This document shows, piece after piece, positions 38,620 to 47,034 of a DNA stretch of 64,000 nucleotides; the first letter of the stretch is position 1; every line of letters begins with the position of its first letter. Made by a program: the position numbers and the translations under genes. The stretch is taken from positions 3,001,779 to 3,065,778 of the forward strand of contig NZ_CP045997.1 in assembly GCF_010233585.1 (NCBI RefSeq), written 5' to 3'. Under the pieces are notes generated by a model. It did no database searches. It was not told the DNA's origin and saw only the letters and a program-made list of their open reading frames with translations. Origin of the DNA: Spirosoma endbachense (GTDB taxonomy: Bacteria; Bacteroidota; Bacteroidia; Cytophagales; Spirosomataceae).

Positions 38620-39660
38620 CTATTTTTGTTGGACCCAGGCCAGAATTTTATCAATATAGCTGGGGCCAACTGTCTTACTGCTTTCTGGACTAACTAGATA
38701 ATGATTACAGCCTACGCAGGTATCATATACTAAATTGGTCTTTCCTAAACGCAGAAACTCAAGTCGCACATAATCCAGCCCGTAAATGGGAGAACTCCCA
38801 TCCTGGCTGGCAGCAATCATGTAGATAGGAATCGATAGCTTGCGTAACTGCTCAAAGGGAACGACCGTACCGAAACTGGCCCAACGCAGGTAAGAATGGC
38901 CGCCTATTTCTTTATCCGTCGCAGTCGGATTTTTATAAATTTCAGCAATCCCTCTGAAGGAAGCCTCCACACTATCCTGTGCCTGCTGCGGAGTTAGTTC
39001 ACCTTTGGCTGCTTTGATGCGCCAATTCATGATTCCATCATACAGTTGATTCAGTCCACTTCCCACAATGGGAGCAATATGAGTAACTCGCTTGTCTTCA
39101 ACCGCTAAGGAAGGAACCACCTGGCCACCTTCGGAGTAGCCCAAAGCCACGATTTTTGATTGATCCCAAAAGCCATGTTTAAGTAAATAACTGATAACCG
39201 TTTGGGTGGCCTGCACGCGCCAATTCAGACTAAGTCGTTTCGTGTATTCGTCGGAGGGCTTAAAGGCAAATAAAACCTGCGACGGATTCTTTTGGTACGC
39301 TGATACACTTAGATCGAGATTCAATGTGTCACAAAAAGAGGTGCCCGGTTTGCCCAGGATGATATAGTGGTACCGATCTTTTGTCTTGCTGAATAATTCT
39401 TCATTGAATGTGATCGGTGTTGTTACAAATCTGTTTCCCTGAATATAAAGGCATAAGGGAAGCCCGCCGCTTCCGTTGACTTCAATCAATAAAGGTGCTT
39501 TTCGGCGGATATTTACAGTATCGACATAAAATCGGATCAGGCCTAATTTCTGGTCATGGATTGAAAATTCCTTTAACCCGTACCCATCAGGAGTAACCGA
39601 CTGAGCAAGTAGGGTATTGTTTAGCAACAGGAGAGTGACGACCAAGAGCAAATTTCTCAT
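38620..39660 (-). CDS. Secreted alpha/beta hydrolase
   Basis: A 346-residue protein with a signal peptide (about 20 residues, ending NNTLLAQ). The nucleophile motif GYSEGGQ in VALGYSEGGQVVPSLA is typical of acyl-CoA thioester hydrolase/BAAT-like and dienelactone-type alpha/beta hydrolases, and a late CVGCNHYL segment provides the probable catalytic histidine. Strands before the nucleophile (YHYIILGKPGTSFCDTL, WRVQATQTVISYLLKHG) fit the fold. It should act on a periplasmic ester or peptide; no stronger call is possible. It converges with the FAD monooxygenase, with repeat copy J between. Confidence 0.8.
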   Translation of the reverse strand: MRNLLLVVTLLLLNNTLLAQSVTPDGYGLKEFSIHDQKLGLIRFYVDTVNIRRKAPLLIEVNGSGGLPLCLYIQGNRFVTTPITFNEELFSKTKDRYHYIILGKPGTSFCDTLNLDLSVSAYQKNPSQVLFAFKPSDEYTKRLSLNWRVQATQTVISYLLKHGFWDQSKIVALGYSEGGQVVPSLAVEDKRVTHIAPIVGSGLNQLYDGIMNWRIKAAKGELTPQQAQDSVEASFRGIAEIYKNPTATDKEIGGHSYLRWASFGTVVPFEQLRKLSIPIYMIAASQDGSSPIYGLDYVRLEFLRLGKTNLVYDTCVGCNHYLVSPESSKTVGPSYIDKILAWVQQK

Positions 39661-39785
39661 TATAGGTTGGTAAACCGGATAAGGTCAGGGAAAGTCGCAA
39701 TATAAGAGTCAAGAGTTGCACTTAAACGTAAACTCTCCGTGTTGTCCGTTTTCCAATATGCCCGAATAATAGGACGAAATACCTA

Positions 39786-39845
39786 TAAATGAAGCACAAA
39801 TCATGCTTCATAATTCCAAAAAGGAGCGTTTTCGTGGGATTGAGA
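39786..39845 (+). repeat. Dispersed hairpin repeat, copy K (degenerate)
   Basis: ATGAAGCACAAATCATGCTTCAT forms an 8-bp hairpin that corresponds to the GAAGC/GCTTC arm of the family. Then comes AAAAAGGAGCGTTTTCGTGG and a displaced TGAGAC. The CGTCTCA arm is lost. Confidence 0.55.
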
Positions 39846-39937
39846 CTCTTTGTTCAAGTAGATGCAGACAATCTCCCCGATATAAACTATGGACTATTCA
39901 GTGATGACTTGGAAGAAAAAGTCAAATCGAGCCATTA

Positions 39938-41335
39938 TCAGTGATTGGTAAAGCTCAGTAAGATGTACTTAGCCAAGAGTTCGTCAGCAGGCGACTGTTG
40001 ATTAAAATTGCCCCCCGTGATCACCGTCACCATGTTTTGCTCAGGCCAGATGTAGATCCGTTGGCCACCATTGCCTTGGGCGGCAAACCCATCGAAACGA
40101 CGCCCGCCCGCATTTAAATACTTTAACCACCACAGATACCCATAATTTACATTTTGTACCACGGAGTGTTTGGTTAACGAGGTGGTAATCCAGTCCTGTG
40201 AAATGAGTTGCTTGCCTTGCCACTGGCCCTTATTTAAATATAAAAGGCCAAACTTAGCCATATCCCGGGGACGCAACGAAAGCTGACAGTAGGTTTCAGC
40301 ACTCGACGAATCAGGCTGAAAGTGCCAATCAAACTGGGTGATGCCCAAGGGAGCGAATAACGTTTGTTGGGCAAACTCAGGCAGGGATAACTTGGCCTGC
40401 TTTTCAACGATACGGCCTACCGTAATCGGATTACCTGAGCAATACATCCCTTTGCCTCCAGGCACATCACTCATGGGCAAATCCAGCGTATATTTTACCC
40501 AGTCCGCTGAATAATCCATCTGGGTTTCAGTACCTACTGCGTGCGCATTGGTAATGTCACAGTCTAAACCACTTTGGTTAGCCAATAAGTGGGCAATGGT
40601 AATGGTTCGTTTGATATCCGAGTTGTTGCTAACCTGGTATTCGGGGAAGAAGGGTAAGACCGGTTCATGCACACTTTTGATGAGCCCTTTATCAATGGCG
40701 ATACCGGTTAAAGCGGAAATAAAGCTTTTGGTGGCTGAGCGAAGTTGATGGAGACGATGTTGGCTGTATTCATAAAAATACTCTTCAACCACCAACCGAC
40801 CATCTTTAATAATCAAAACAGAATGAATATTGGGATAAGTGCCCTTAACAATTTGTTGAATCATTGTCGTTAGCAGGGTAGAATCTAAGCCCGATTGTTG
40901 AAGACCGCCCACTCTCAACCCGTCTTGGTCAGCAATAGGTGGGTGATAGCTGTAGGATTGGTCTGATTGCCCTATCCGGGGATACCACATTTGGATGGGG
41001 AACCGCAGCGTATCACTGAGTTGGCGGAATTGTTGTTGGTTGACCCAATAGGCGATAACTTTCCCTTGTGGGTCTCGCTGAAATCGGATGGTATCTTTAC
41101 GTTGATTTCGAAATAGGTCATCGCCAATGGGATACAGGGGGTAGCGACTCTCGGCAATAATCGCATAGAGGAGCGAATCTCGGGGCGAAGCCGCAAGCTT
41201 GAGCGTGGTTCGATTTTGGGATTGGTAAAGTCCCTGGAACTCCTTAAGTTTTTGGTAGGATCGGAAGGAGGGTCGCTGGGCTTGGCAGGTCAGGGCAAGT
41301 ACGAGAAGCAGAGTAAGGAGTAAGCACTTATTCAT
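39938..41335 (-). CDS. Serine hydrolase, beta-lactamase family
   Basis: A 465-residue exported serine hydrolase of the class C beta-lactamase/EstB group (signal peptide of about 19 residues ending LTCQA). The nucleophile motif S-x-x-K is SATKSFISALTGIAID near the middle, the Y-x-(S/N) element is MYCSGNPITVGRIVE, and the late G-G-Q region reads FAAQGNGGQRIYIWP. The N-terminal 130 residues are an extra beta domain with no clear relatives. Such proteins often act as esterases or D-Ala-D-Ala carboxypeptidases rather than as drug resistance enzymes. It stands alone, with repeat copies K and L on its two sides. Confidence 0.88.
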   Translation of the reverse strand: MNKCLLLTLLLVLALTCQAQRPSFRSYQKLKEFQGLYQSQNRTTLKLAASPRDSLLYAIIAESRYPLYPIGDDLFRNQRKDTIRFQRDPQGKVIAYWVNQQQFRQLSDTLRFPIQMWYPRIGQSDQSYSYHPPIADQDGLRVGGLQQSGLDSTLLTTMIQQIVKGTYPNIHSVLIIKDGRLVVEEYFYEYSQHRLHQLRSATKSFISALTGIAIDKGLIKSVHEPVLPFFPEYQVSNNSDIKRTITIAHLLANQSGLDCDITNAHAVGTETQMDYSADWVKYTLDLPMSDVPGGKGMYCSGNPITVGRIVEKQAKLSLPEFAQQTLFAPLGITQFDWHFQPDSSSAETYCQLSLRPRDMAKFGLLYLNKGQWQGKQLISQDWITTSLTKHSVVQNVNYGYLWWLKYLNAGGRRFDGFAAQGNGGQRIYIWPEQNMVTVITGGNFNQQSPADELLAKYILLSFTNH

Positions 41336-41675
41336 AAGGGAGGTACTGAATGATAACTAGCGTTTACCTTGGTTATGGCAAGGACTGTACCAAGGCAGAA
41401 AAATGCCTTTAGCTGCCGCTAAAGCTTTAATTCAAATAGGCCGATGTCCACTGCCGGACAGTACTGTCCGTTTTTAACTGATCAGGCTAGGGTCACCCAA
41501 CCAAGTTGAAGGAGCTGCCAAGTGTGATGCGATTGGCCTAGTAGCTAGTCAGGCAGTTTGCTTTTTCGCTTCGTAGGCGAAGGATCATATAACTATTAAG
41601 AGGGCTTGAGAAGTAGTTAGTCATGAATTCCGTATCCTTGATGCCTCGTCCATCTCTCTATTTGCTGCATTTCAC

Positions 41676-41735
41676 AAAACGCCCATTTCTTGAAGCATAT
41701 GCATGTAGATTCTATCGTCTCAAGTAGGAGCGTTT
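41676..41735 (+). repeat. Dispersed hairpin repeat, copy L
   Basis: AAAACGCCCATTTCTTGAAG at 41676-41695, CGTCTCA at 41716-41722, loop AGTAGGAGCGTTTTTAGG, and a drifted closing arm. The tail CCTACTTTCTAGTTGC is at about 41747-41762. The flanking 41336-41926 gap shows no gene. Confidence 0.75.
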
Positions 41736-41926
41736 TTAGGGGACCTCCCTACTTTCTAGTTGCTAGGCTTCCATACGCGGAAATGACAGCTCAATCTACC
41801 AAAGGACTGCCCGATGGCTGGTGGGCAATAGGCTGCAACACTGCGTTTTTTTACCACTAAGTTCTGCTTCATGTACCGCAGTTTTGTGCCGGTAATCACC
41901 CGATTGTTTCCCCAAACTGCACAACC

Positions 41927-42325
41927 ATGAAAATAGTAGTACTTCTCCTTAGCCTCTGCACGATGAGTGCTGCAACAACGGCTTTTCTAACAACGTATCC
42001 AGGAGGGGTAGCCTCCCCACCGAAAAGCCTGGTTGGCCGCTGGGAGCATACCTTCCCGAAAGGTGTCTGGGTCTGGACAATCCGACCCAACGGTACGTTC
42101 ACACTAACTTCCAAAGGGAAAACGTTTGCCAATGGACAATACCGGGTACAAAACGGCATCTACCAGATGAATGACGCCAACTGCAACGTCAACTATCAGG
42201 GGCGTTATCGATTCGCTTTTTTTGCGAAGGACTCCTTGCGCTTCTCAGTCGTTGAGGATACTTGTCAGGCACGTCGGGCAGGTACTGACGGCACGGGCTG
42301 GAAACACTTGGCTGATGCCAAATAG
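41927..42325 (+). CDS. Secreted lipocalin-like small protein
   Basis: A 132-residue protein with a cleavable signal peptide (MKIVVLLLSLCTMSAATTA). The mature part has the pattern LVGRWEHTFPKGVWVWTIRPNGTFTLTSKGKTFANGQYRVQNGIYQM followed by DANCNVNYQGRYRFAFF and LRFSVVEDTCQAR, a beta-barrel fold like that of small lipocalin-like Bacteroidota proteins, with a likely disulphide between the two cysteines. Function unknown. It stands 121 bases upstream of an AraC gene on the same strand and may be its partner. Confidence 0.7.
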   Translation: MKIVVLLLSLCTMSAATTAFLTTYPGGVASPPKSLVGRWEHTFPKGVWVWTIRPNGTFTLTSKGKTFANGQYRVQNGIYQMNDANCNVNYQGRYRFAFFAKDSLRFSVVEDTCQARRAGTDGTGWKHLADAK

Positions 42326-42445
42326 ACAGATAATCAGTATCTTTAGTGGCCAAGGTTTTAACGGTCACTGTCTTTTCGAACTCGCTGAAGAAGCCCTTGA
42401 AAAGGCCCGGCATAGCTTTGCTTTCTCTGAACTAACCGCTGAGCG

Positions 42446-43294
42446 ATGATTTGCAAACGGATTAAACCCGCTTCTTTTGTCGGCAACTACGTCAAAGAGT
42501 ATTTGCTGCTCCACATGGCCTTTGACCCAACCGTGGCAGCTCCTGTAAAAGCGTACCCGACCAATCCCGAAGAAGGAATCACGTTTCAGATTCTGGGTAA
42601 CCTGTTTGCGGAAAGTCCGGAATTGAAGAGCGGTAACAAACCGGCCAAGACCTACGTATTTGGTCAACCCGATTCCCGGCAGAATTTTCATTTGCCGCAC
42701 GAGTTTAAGATGGTGCATGTGCGATTCCAGCCGGGTGGCTTGTTTCACCTGGCCCGCATCCCCATGAATGAGCTGGTCCATCAGCAAATTGACGCCGAGG
42801 TCATTTTTGGTTCGGCCATAAAGGAAGTCAACGACCGGCTGGCCAATGCACCCGACTACGAATCCATTCCACCCATTCTGGACACTTTTTTTGCCCGAAA
42901 AATCGCTCAGATAAAACACACTAGTCGCCCCATTGATCAAATTGGACGGTTGATTCTGGCCAATCCACAACGGTTCAACCTGGCCTGGGTAGCCGACCAG
43001 GCCTGCTTAAGCGTTCGCCAGTTTGAAAATCTGTTTGTGCGGCAAATTGGTATCACCCCAAAATACTATGCCCGGATCTGCCGGTTTTATCAGGCCTACG
43101 AATTGAAAGAATTCTATCCTGACCTCGACTGGCTCAGCGTAGCCATCCAGACGGGCTATACCGATTATCAACACTTGGTGAAAGACTTTAAACAGTTTGC
43201 CGGAACAGCTCCGAACGCGCTGATTCGGGAGAGTAACCAAAATCCGGAACGGCGGTTAAAGATTGCCGATACGTTTCATTTCAGGGGGGTATAG
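42446..43294 (+). CDS. AraC family transcriptional regulator
   Basis: A 282-residue regulator of the same type as the one at 5412. It has an N-terminal DUF6597-like domain (KPASFVGNYVKEYLLLH, VRFQPGGLFHLARIP) and a C-terminal AraC domain (LAWVADQACLSVRQFENLFVRQIG, SVAIQTGYTDYQHLVKDFKQF). Both share YTDY..LVKDFKQF. It is flanked by a lipocalin-like gene upstream and a cupin gene 84 bases downstream, all on one strand, and probably regulates one of them. The ATG start at 42446 is consistent with the family. Confidence 0.9.
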   Translation: MICKRIKPASFVGNYVKEYLLLHMAFDPTVAAPVKAYPTNPEEGITFQILGNLFAESPELKSGNKPAKTYVFGQPDSRQNFHLPHEFKMVHVRFQPGGLFHLARIPMNELVHQQIDAEVIFGSAIKEVNDRLANAPDYESIPPILDTFFARKIAQIKHTSRPIDQIGRLILANPQRFNLAWVADQACLSVRQFENLFVRQIGITPKYYARICRFYQAYELKEFYPDLDWLSVAIQTGYTDYQHLVKDFKQFAGTAPNALIRESNQNPERRLKIADTFHFRGV

Positions 43295-43378
43295 AACTGC
43301 GTTTTTTTACCACTGTTATCAGCCACGTGATATGACCTTTGTAGGGATAAATATCAGATCCATCAAACCGTCATCATT

Positions 43379-43843
43379 ATGCAGGATTCATTTGTACTTT
43401 CATCGTTCGAGAGCCGCACTAGCCAACCTTACAATGTCTTAGGCATGGCCGTTTACCTGAAAGTTGCAGGGGCCGATACGGCTGGTCAGCTAAGCGTGTT
43501 CGAGGCTGAATACCAAAAACACGAAGGGCCCCCATTACACGCTCACCAGGTAGATGAAACCTTCTTTATTACCTCAGGCGAATTTTTATTTCAAACCGGC
43601 GACAAACGCTGTATCGTGAAGGCAGGAGATACCCTATTTATCCCCCGGAATATGCCTCACGCGTTTCTGACTATTAGCGAGCGGGGGGCCATGCTCTTCA
43701 TGGTGAATCCAACCGACAAGGTAGAAATACTTTTTGAGCGATTGAGTGCTTATCCCACTCCACCCTCGGTGGATGAAGTAGTAGCCCTACACGAAGAACT
43801 GGGGCTGAAAATTCTGGGGGGGCCTTTGAGCGCTGCGCAGTAA
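43379..43843 (+). CDS. Cupin domain-containing protein
   Basis: A 154-residue single-domain cupin. Motif 1 is GPPLHAHQVDETFFITSGEFLF, with the His-x-His and Glu that usually bind the metal. Motif 2 is AGDTLFIPRNMPHAFLTI, with the third histidine. The metal site is therefore complete, and a dioxygenase or small-molecule-binding role is possible. The C-terminal tail is alpha-helical. The last codons and the stop are inside a 19-bp inverted repeat. It follows the AraC gene on the same strand. Confidence 0.88.
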   Translation: MQDSFVLSSFESRTSQPYNVLGMAVYLKVAGADTAGQLSVFEAEYQKHEGPPLHAHQVDETFFITSGEFLFQTGDKRCIVKAGDTLFIPRNMPHAFLTISERGAMLFMVNPTDKVEILFERLSAYPTPPSVDEVVALHEELGLKILGGPLSAAQ

Positions 43844-43880
43844 AAGCAGGTCTGCTGATCAGCTTTTACTGCGCAGCGCT
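43829..43880 (+). terminator. Inverted repeat that includes the cupin stop
   Basis: Arms 43829-43847 and 43862-43880 (AGCGCTGCGCAGTAAAAGC and its exact complement) are perfect over 19 bases around a 14-base spacer. The stop codon TAA at 43841-43843 lies in the left arm. No T tract follows. Confidence 0.65.
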
Positions 43881-43976
43881 TCTGCTCATTTAATCCGATC
43901 AATCAGAGAGTTTATGGGCCCTTCTTCAGCCCAAAACAACGACTTTAAATTGAATTTACTTCTTGTCTATCAAATA

Positions 43977-44040
43977 ACGCCCTATTTAGGGAACAGACTT
44001 ATGAAAGCCCCTTCGTCTCTTGAAGGAGCATTAAATGAGA
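43977..44040 (+). repeat. Dispersed hairpin repeat, copy M
   Basis: AACGCCCTATTTAGGGAACA at 43977-43996, CGTCTC at 44014-44019 closed by TGAGA at 44036-44040, with loop TTGAAGGAGCATTAAA. It lies just upstream of the transposase fragment. Confidence 0.75.
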
Positions 44041-44110
44041 TTTTGTAACTCGTAGTTGTATTGCGTGATTAGATTGTTATCTGGCTTAAATTTTGCTCGG
44101 TATGGTTTTG

Positions 44111-44350
44111 ATGAAACTTCATACGAATGCCGCCTTGACCCAAAAGCAGCGGCAAGAAATCAAACGACTCTATCAAACCGGAAACTACACCTATCCTGCA
44201 CTGGCCAAACAGTTTGCTACCACTCGCCGGACAATTGCGAAATGGGTCAAACGAGACACGACCACCGATAGGAGTAGCGTGGTCAAGAAGTTGGAAAAAT
44301 GTTGTAGGTTTAGCCAAGCAGGGAGCGACAGTCATGGTTTTGTAGTCTAG
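44111..44350 (+). pseudogene. Truncated transposase, N-terminal helix-turn-helix only
   Basis: A fragment of about 79 residues from ATG 44111: MKLHTNAALTQKQRQEIKRL, then ALAKQFATTRRTIAKWVKR. This is the N-terminal HTH of IS481-type or related transposases (opening MKLH.NA.LT, then a homeodomain-like HTH). The catalytic domain is missing; after DRSS the sequence becomes unrelated and stops. No terminal repeats were found. It is a dead remnant lying next to repeat copy M. Confidence 0.55.
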
Positions 44351-44564
44351 AGAACCACAAAGGTATGGCTAACTGCTCCTTGCCGTTTTTATAAGAAAGC
44401 CCTGTACGTTTAGGTTAGCCGCTCTTTCTGAATGAATACCACAGCGCCTACATAAAACGATAAGCTTTATAGTATATATTTTTAAAAAGGATTTGACTGC
44501 TTAACAGCTAAGAAAACGGCTAATTCTTATTATACCTGTTACGGCTGGATGTGAAACCTTTGAA

Positions 44565-45230
44565 TTATTTACGCCCTGGTAAATAGCCGTATGTCGATAA
44601 ATCGTCCTTTGCTTTAATTAAGGATAATGACCCATCAACCAGTACGTAGTTCCTGGTCGTTACATCCCATACAGTATCATAGTAATGGTCGGTCACAAGT
44701 ATACCTTTGCTGGCTCTTAGCGAGAGAATAACTTTTTTTATTATCTCGTGATAAAGTGGATCGATCATTGAAAAAGGTTCGTCCAGCATTAAGAAGGGGT
44801 GGTCCAGGTAAGCTAACAAAAGAAACTCAAGGTATTTTAGGATGCCAAGAGAAAGTGATCCAATACGTTGATTGTCAAATGAGGCTACGCCGGGGGAATA
44901 AAATACCTGATTTTGTCTTTCCCCATCTGAAATGATCAGAGGAATGAGGTCCCTGACTTTGAGGCCACGTGGTAAAAAGCTATGTTGGGGAAGATAGGCA
45001 ATTAGTTTACCCGCAATATTGGTGCTCGGGTTGAATGGTATAGAATCAATATAGAGTGAGCTGGCATTCGCTCTCATCGTTCCGAATAGGATCTTCATTA
45101 AGGTGGATTTTCCAGCACCATTGCGCCCAAAAATGCCGACTGTTTCACCCGTTCTTAACTCGAGACTTCCCTGTTTAAGGATGGCTCGCGTACCGAAATT
45201 TTTCTCGATCTTCTTTACCTCCAAGAGCAT
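44565..45230 (-). CDS. ABC transporter ATP-binding protein
   Basis: A 221-residue ABC ATPase with Walker A GRNGAGKST, a signature region SLSLGILKYLEFLLL that deviates from the usual LSGGQ (LSLGI here), Walker B FLMLDEPFS and the switch histidine in VTDHYYD. It starts one base after the stop of a small membrane protein on the same strand, so the two form an export-type pair. The divergent signature suggests a family outside the well-studied ones. The DNA is visibly AT-richer than the genes at 48-58 kb. Confidence 0.85.
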   Translation of the reverse strand: MLLEVKKIEKNFGTRAILKQGSLELRTGETVGIFGRNGAGKSTLMKILFGTMRANASSLYIDSIPFNPSTNIAGKLIAYLPQHSFLPRGLKVRDLIPLIISDGERQNQVFYSPGVASFDNQRIGSLSLGILKYLEFLLLAYLDHPFLMLDEPFSMIDPLYHEIIKKVILSLRASKGILVTDHYYDTVWDVTTRNYVLVDGSLSLIKAKDDLSTYGYLPGRK

Positions 45231-45231
45231 A

Positions 45232-45504
45232 TCAGCTTAATAAAAAGGCTCCTACTACAGCTGAAAGGCCTAGATTAAAGAACCATGCTGTTAGCATTAG
45301 ACGCGCTCTGGTAAGCCCTACATTGTAATAGAGGTAGTATTCATTCCTATGAAAATATTCATAGGCAATGAGACTGAGCAGCATACCCCCGGTTAGAAAC
45401 AACAGAATGCCCTCTGCTGGACTAGTGACGAACGTGACTAATAAGGACAAACCCAAATTAAACTTGGTTAAGTCAATATAATACTTCCAAAACGCTCTGG
45501 TCAT
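45232..45504 (-). CDS. Small membrane protein paired with the ABC ATPase
   Basis: About 90 residues from ATG 45504, with two or three hydrophobic segments (LGLSLLVTFVTSPAEGILLFLTGGMLLSLIAYEYF, MLTAWFFNLGLSAVVGAFLL). The frame runs upstream to 45552, but that part is polar and lacks family character. The gene lies one base before the ABC ATPase. A membrane partner of only 90 residues is too short to be a full permease on its own, so it may form an oligomer or be part of a larger complex. I do not recognise the family. Confidence 0.6.
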   Translation of the reverse strand: MTRAFWKYYIDLTKFNLGLSLLVTFVTSPAEGILLFLTGGMLLSLIAYEYFHRNEYYLYYNVGLTRARLMLTAWFFNLGLSAVVGAFLLS

Positions 45505-45849
45505 AGTCGATTGATTGTGCTTTGTTATGGATGACAATCTACAACCAATCATTTTAGTAAAGTCCTGTTTACAAGCTATTTAAGATAATTTATGTTTTTT
45601 CGAGGTTTTAGCCATGATTTAAACAACCACCAAAAGCCTTCTATGAGCATTCACAATTTATAGGTATAAATCCATTTTGAACTGATTAAGATGTCTGATG
45701 AAATCATATCTATCATACTGCCTCAGATAAGCGCTCCTTTCATGCCATTGAGCGAGCATCTTACAATTGGCTGTATGCAAACAGAATTATAGAACTAAGT
45801 CTAGACAATTTGTCCGCCGTTACGTTCCCTTTTCTAGCTACACCCTTAT

Positions 45850-46257
45850 TTACTTTACCACCTCACTTACCAAAATGACAGGCGTTACATTGGTGTAATT
45901 TGGAAAATCTGCACGAATGGCGTCTCTGTTTGGTCCTATAGCCGCTTGATAGTCACTTAGGCTTTTTACATAAAATGTGCCAATAGCCATAAAAGGCAGT
46001 GGTTGATTAGGAATACCGCTGGCAACCCCTTTTTCAATGGTGTATTTAACCAAATTTGATCCTAAAAACCCGGCTACCATGGGCATGTGCTTGGTTTCAT
46101 AGTACTCTACATTAAAGGTTTTACCTTCGGCATAAGGGTACATGACAGATACTTTAATTAAGCCTTTTTCAACAACAGCCGTGTTGTGCTTTTCCTGACT
46201 AAACACAGCAAAACAAGTGGTTAAAAGTAAAAACGTTAAGATTACTTTAACTTTCAT
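45850..46257 (-). CDS. EthD family protein, secreted
   Basis: A 135-residue protein with a signal peptide (MKVKVILTFLLLTTCFAVFSQ). The mature part is an EthD-type alpha/beta barrel: IKVSVMYPYAEGKTFNVEYYETKHMPMVAGFLG, where 'YY..KHMPM' is the family signature, then PFMAIGTFYVKSLSDYQAAIGPNRDAIRADFPNYTNVTPVILVSEV. EthD proteins assist degradation of ethers such as ethyl tert-butyl ether, but many homologues are of unknown role. Export is unusual for the family. It is a single gene. Confidence 0.85.
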   Translation of the reverse strand: MKVKVILTFLLLTTCFAVFSQEKHNTAVVEKGLIKVSVMYPYAEGKTFNVEYYETKHMPMVAGFLGSNLVKYTIEKGVASGIPNQPLPFMAIGTFYVKSLSDYQAAIGPNRDAIRADFPNYTNVTPVILVSEVVK

Positions 46258-46430
46258 AATCGATTTAGTTAAATGATAAAATATTCATCTTAAAACAGTG
46301 TTCCGTAACTTCCTGAACAGTGTCAGAAAGTTATATAAAATATACTTTCTCTATTTCTACTCCACGGTACAATTCTGTAAGCAAATGAATAGATAATCAA
46401 GAGCAATGAGTTTAGGGCTTTCGCTCAGTA

Positions 46431-46573
46431 AACGCTCGTGGCTGTTGCAAAACTCTGAAAGGCGATTGGTAGGCTCGACTATTGCCCATCATGCTCTTAA
46501 ATTTTACCCAGAAAACAGAGAATTGAACCCAAAAGCTGAAATCAGTCACAACTTTTGCTACAGCCACCAGACT
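46431..46573 (+). mobile_element. MITE with IS630-type terminal repeats
   Basis: About 140 bases bounded by GTGGCTGTTGCAAAAC (46438-46453) and its near reverse complement CTTTTGCTACAGCCAC (46552-46567), the same ends as the IS630 element at 16323-17700. TA dinucleotides lie outside both ends (46429-46430 and 46574-46575). The element encodes nothing. The right TA overlaps the stop codon of the SRPBCC gene, so insertion probably helped to form that codon. Confidence 0.65.
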
Positions 46574-47034
46574 TATATTATGAGATTACTCTCATTTGAT
46601 TCGGCTACATTTTTAAGTATCCTATTACGCTCAATGAGGAATTTTTCCATATAAGTCCTCAAAATCAGCTTGTCAAAAATTGCCCCCAAAATGCCGAAGG
46701 GGGTTTGATAAGTAAATTCATCCCGCATCAATGTCTTGCCCTGCTCGAATTCAAAAAAATGGCTATGGTTCATCTCTTTGAATGCCCCCTTGACCATTTT
46801 ATCATTAAAGTAGTAGGGGTAATTCATCTCAACGATAGATACCGTAAGTCGTTGCTTTATCCCAAAATGAATAGCTTCCCAAGTTACAAAATTTCCTTTT
46901 TCAATTAACCCACTCGTCTTACCAGCAACAGCTCGTTCCTTGGTTTTTTCGGTTGACTGCTGATGCAAATCAATATTTCTAGCTAAATCGAAACATTTCT
47001 CGATAGGAGCATTAATTACAGTCTTCAGCTTTAT
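46573..47034 (-). CDS. SRPBCC family protein with an unclear start codon
   Basis: A protein of the START/Bet v1-like SRPBCC superfamily. The frame reads KLKTVINAPIEKCFDLARNID, then LHQQSTEKTKERAVAGKTSG, with later KGNFVTWEAIHFGIKQRLTV and HFFEFEQGKTLMRDEF, ending YMEKFLIERNRILKNVAESN. The domain clearly begins near 47034, but no ATG, GTG or TTG is in frame between the upstream stop (47070-47068) and that point; a TTG occurs only at 46968, inside the domain. Either a non-standard start such as ATT or ATA is used or the gene has lost its start. The stop TAA (46575-46573) coincides with a MITE target. It could be decaying. Confidence 0.65.
   Translation of the reverse strand: MKLKTVINAPIEKCFDLARNIDLHQQSTEKTKERAVAGKTSGLIEKGNFVTWEAIHFGIKQRLTVSIVEMNYPYYFNDKMVKGAFKEMNHSHFFEFEQGKTLMRDEFTYQTPFGILGAIFDKLILRTYMEKFLIERNRILKNVAESNESNLII

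Noticed and set aside
45727..45750. Reverse-oriented copy of the dispersed repeat
   Set aside because: Only about 20 bases resemble the loop and closing arm; too weak to list as a copy.
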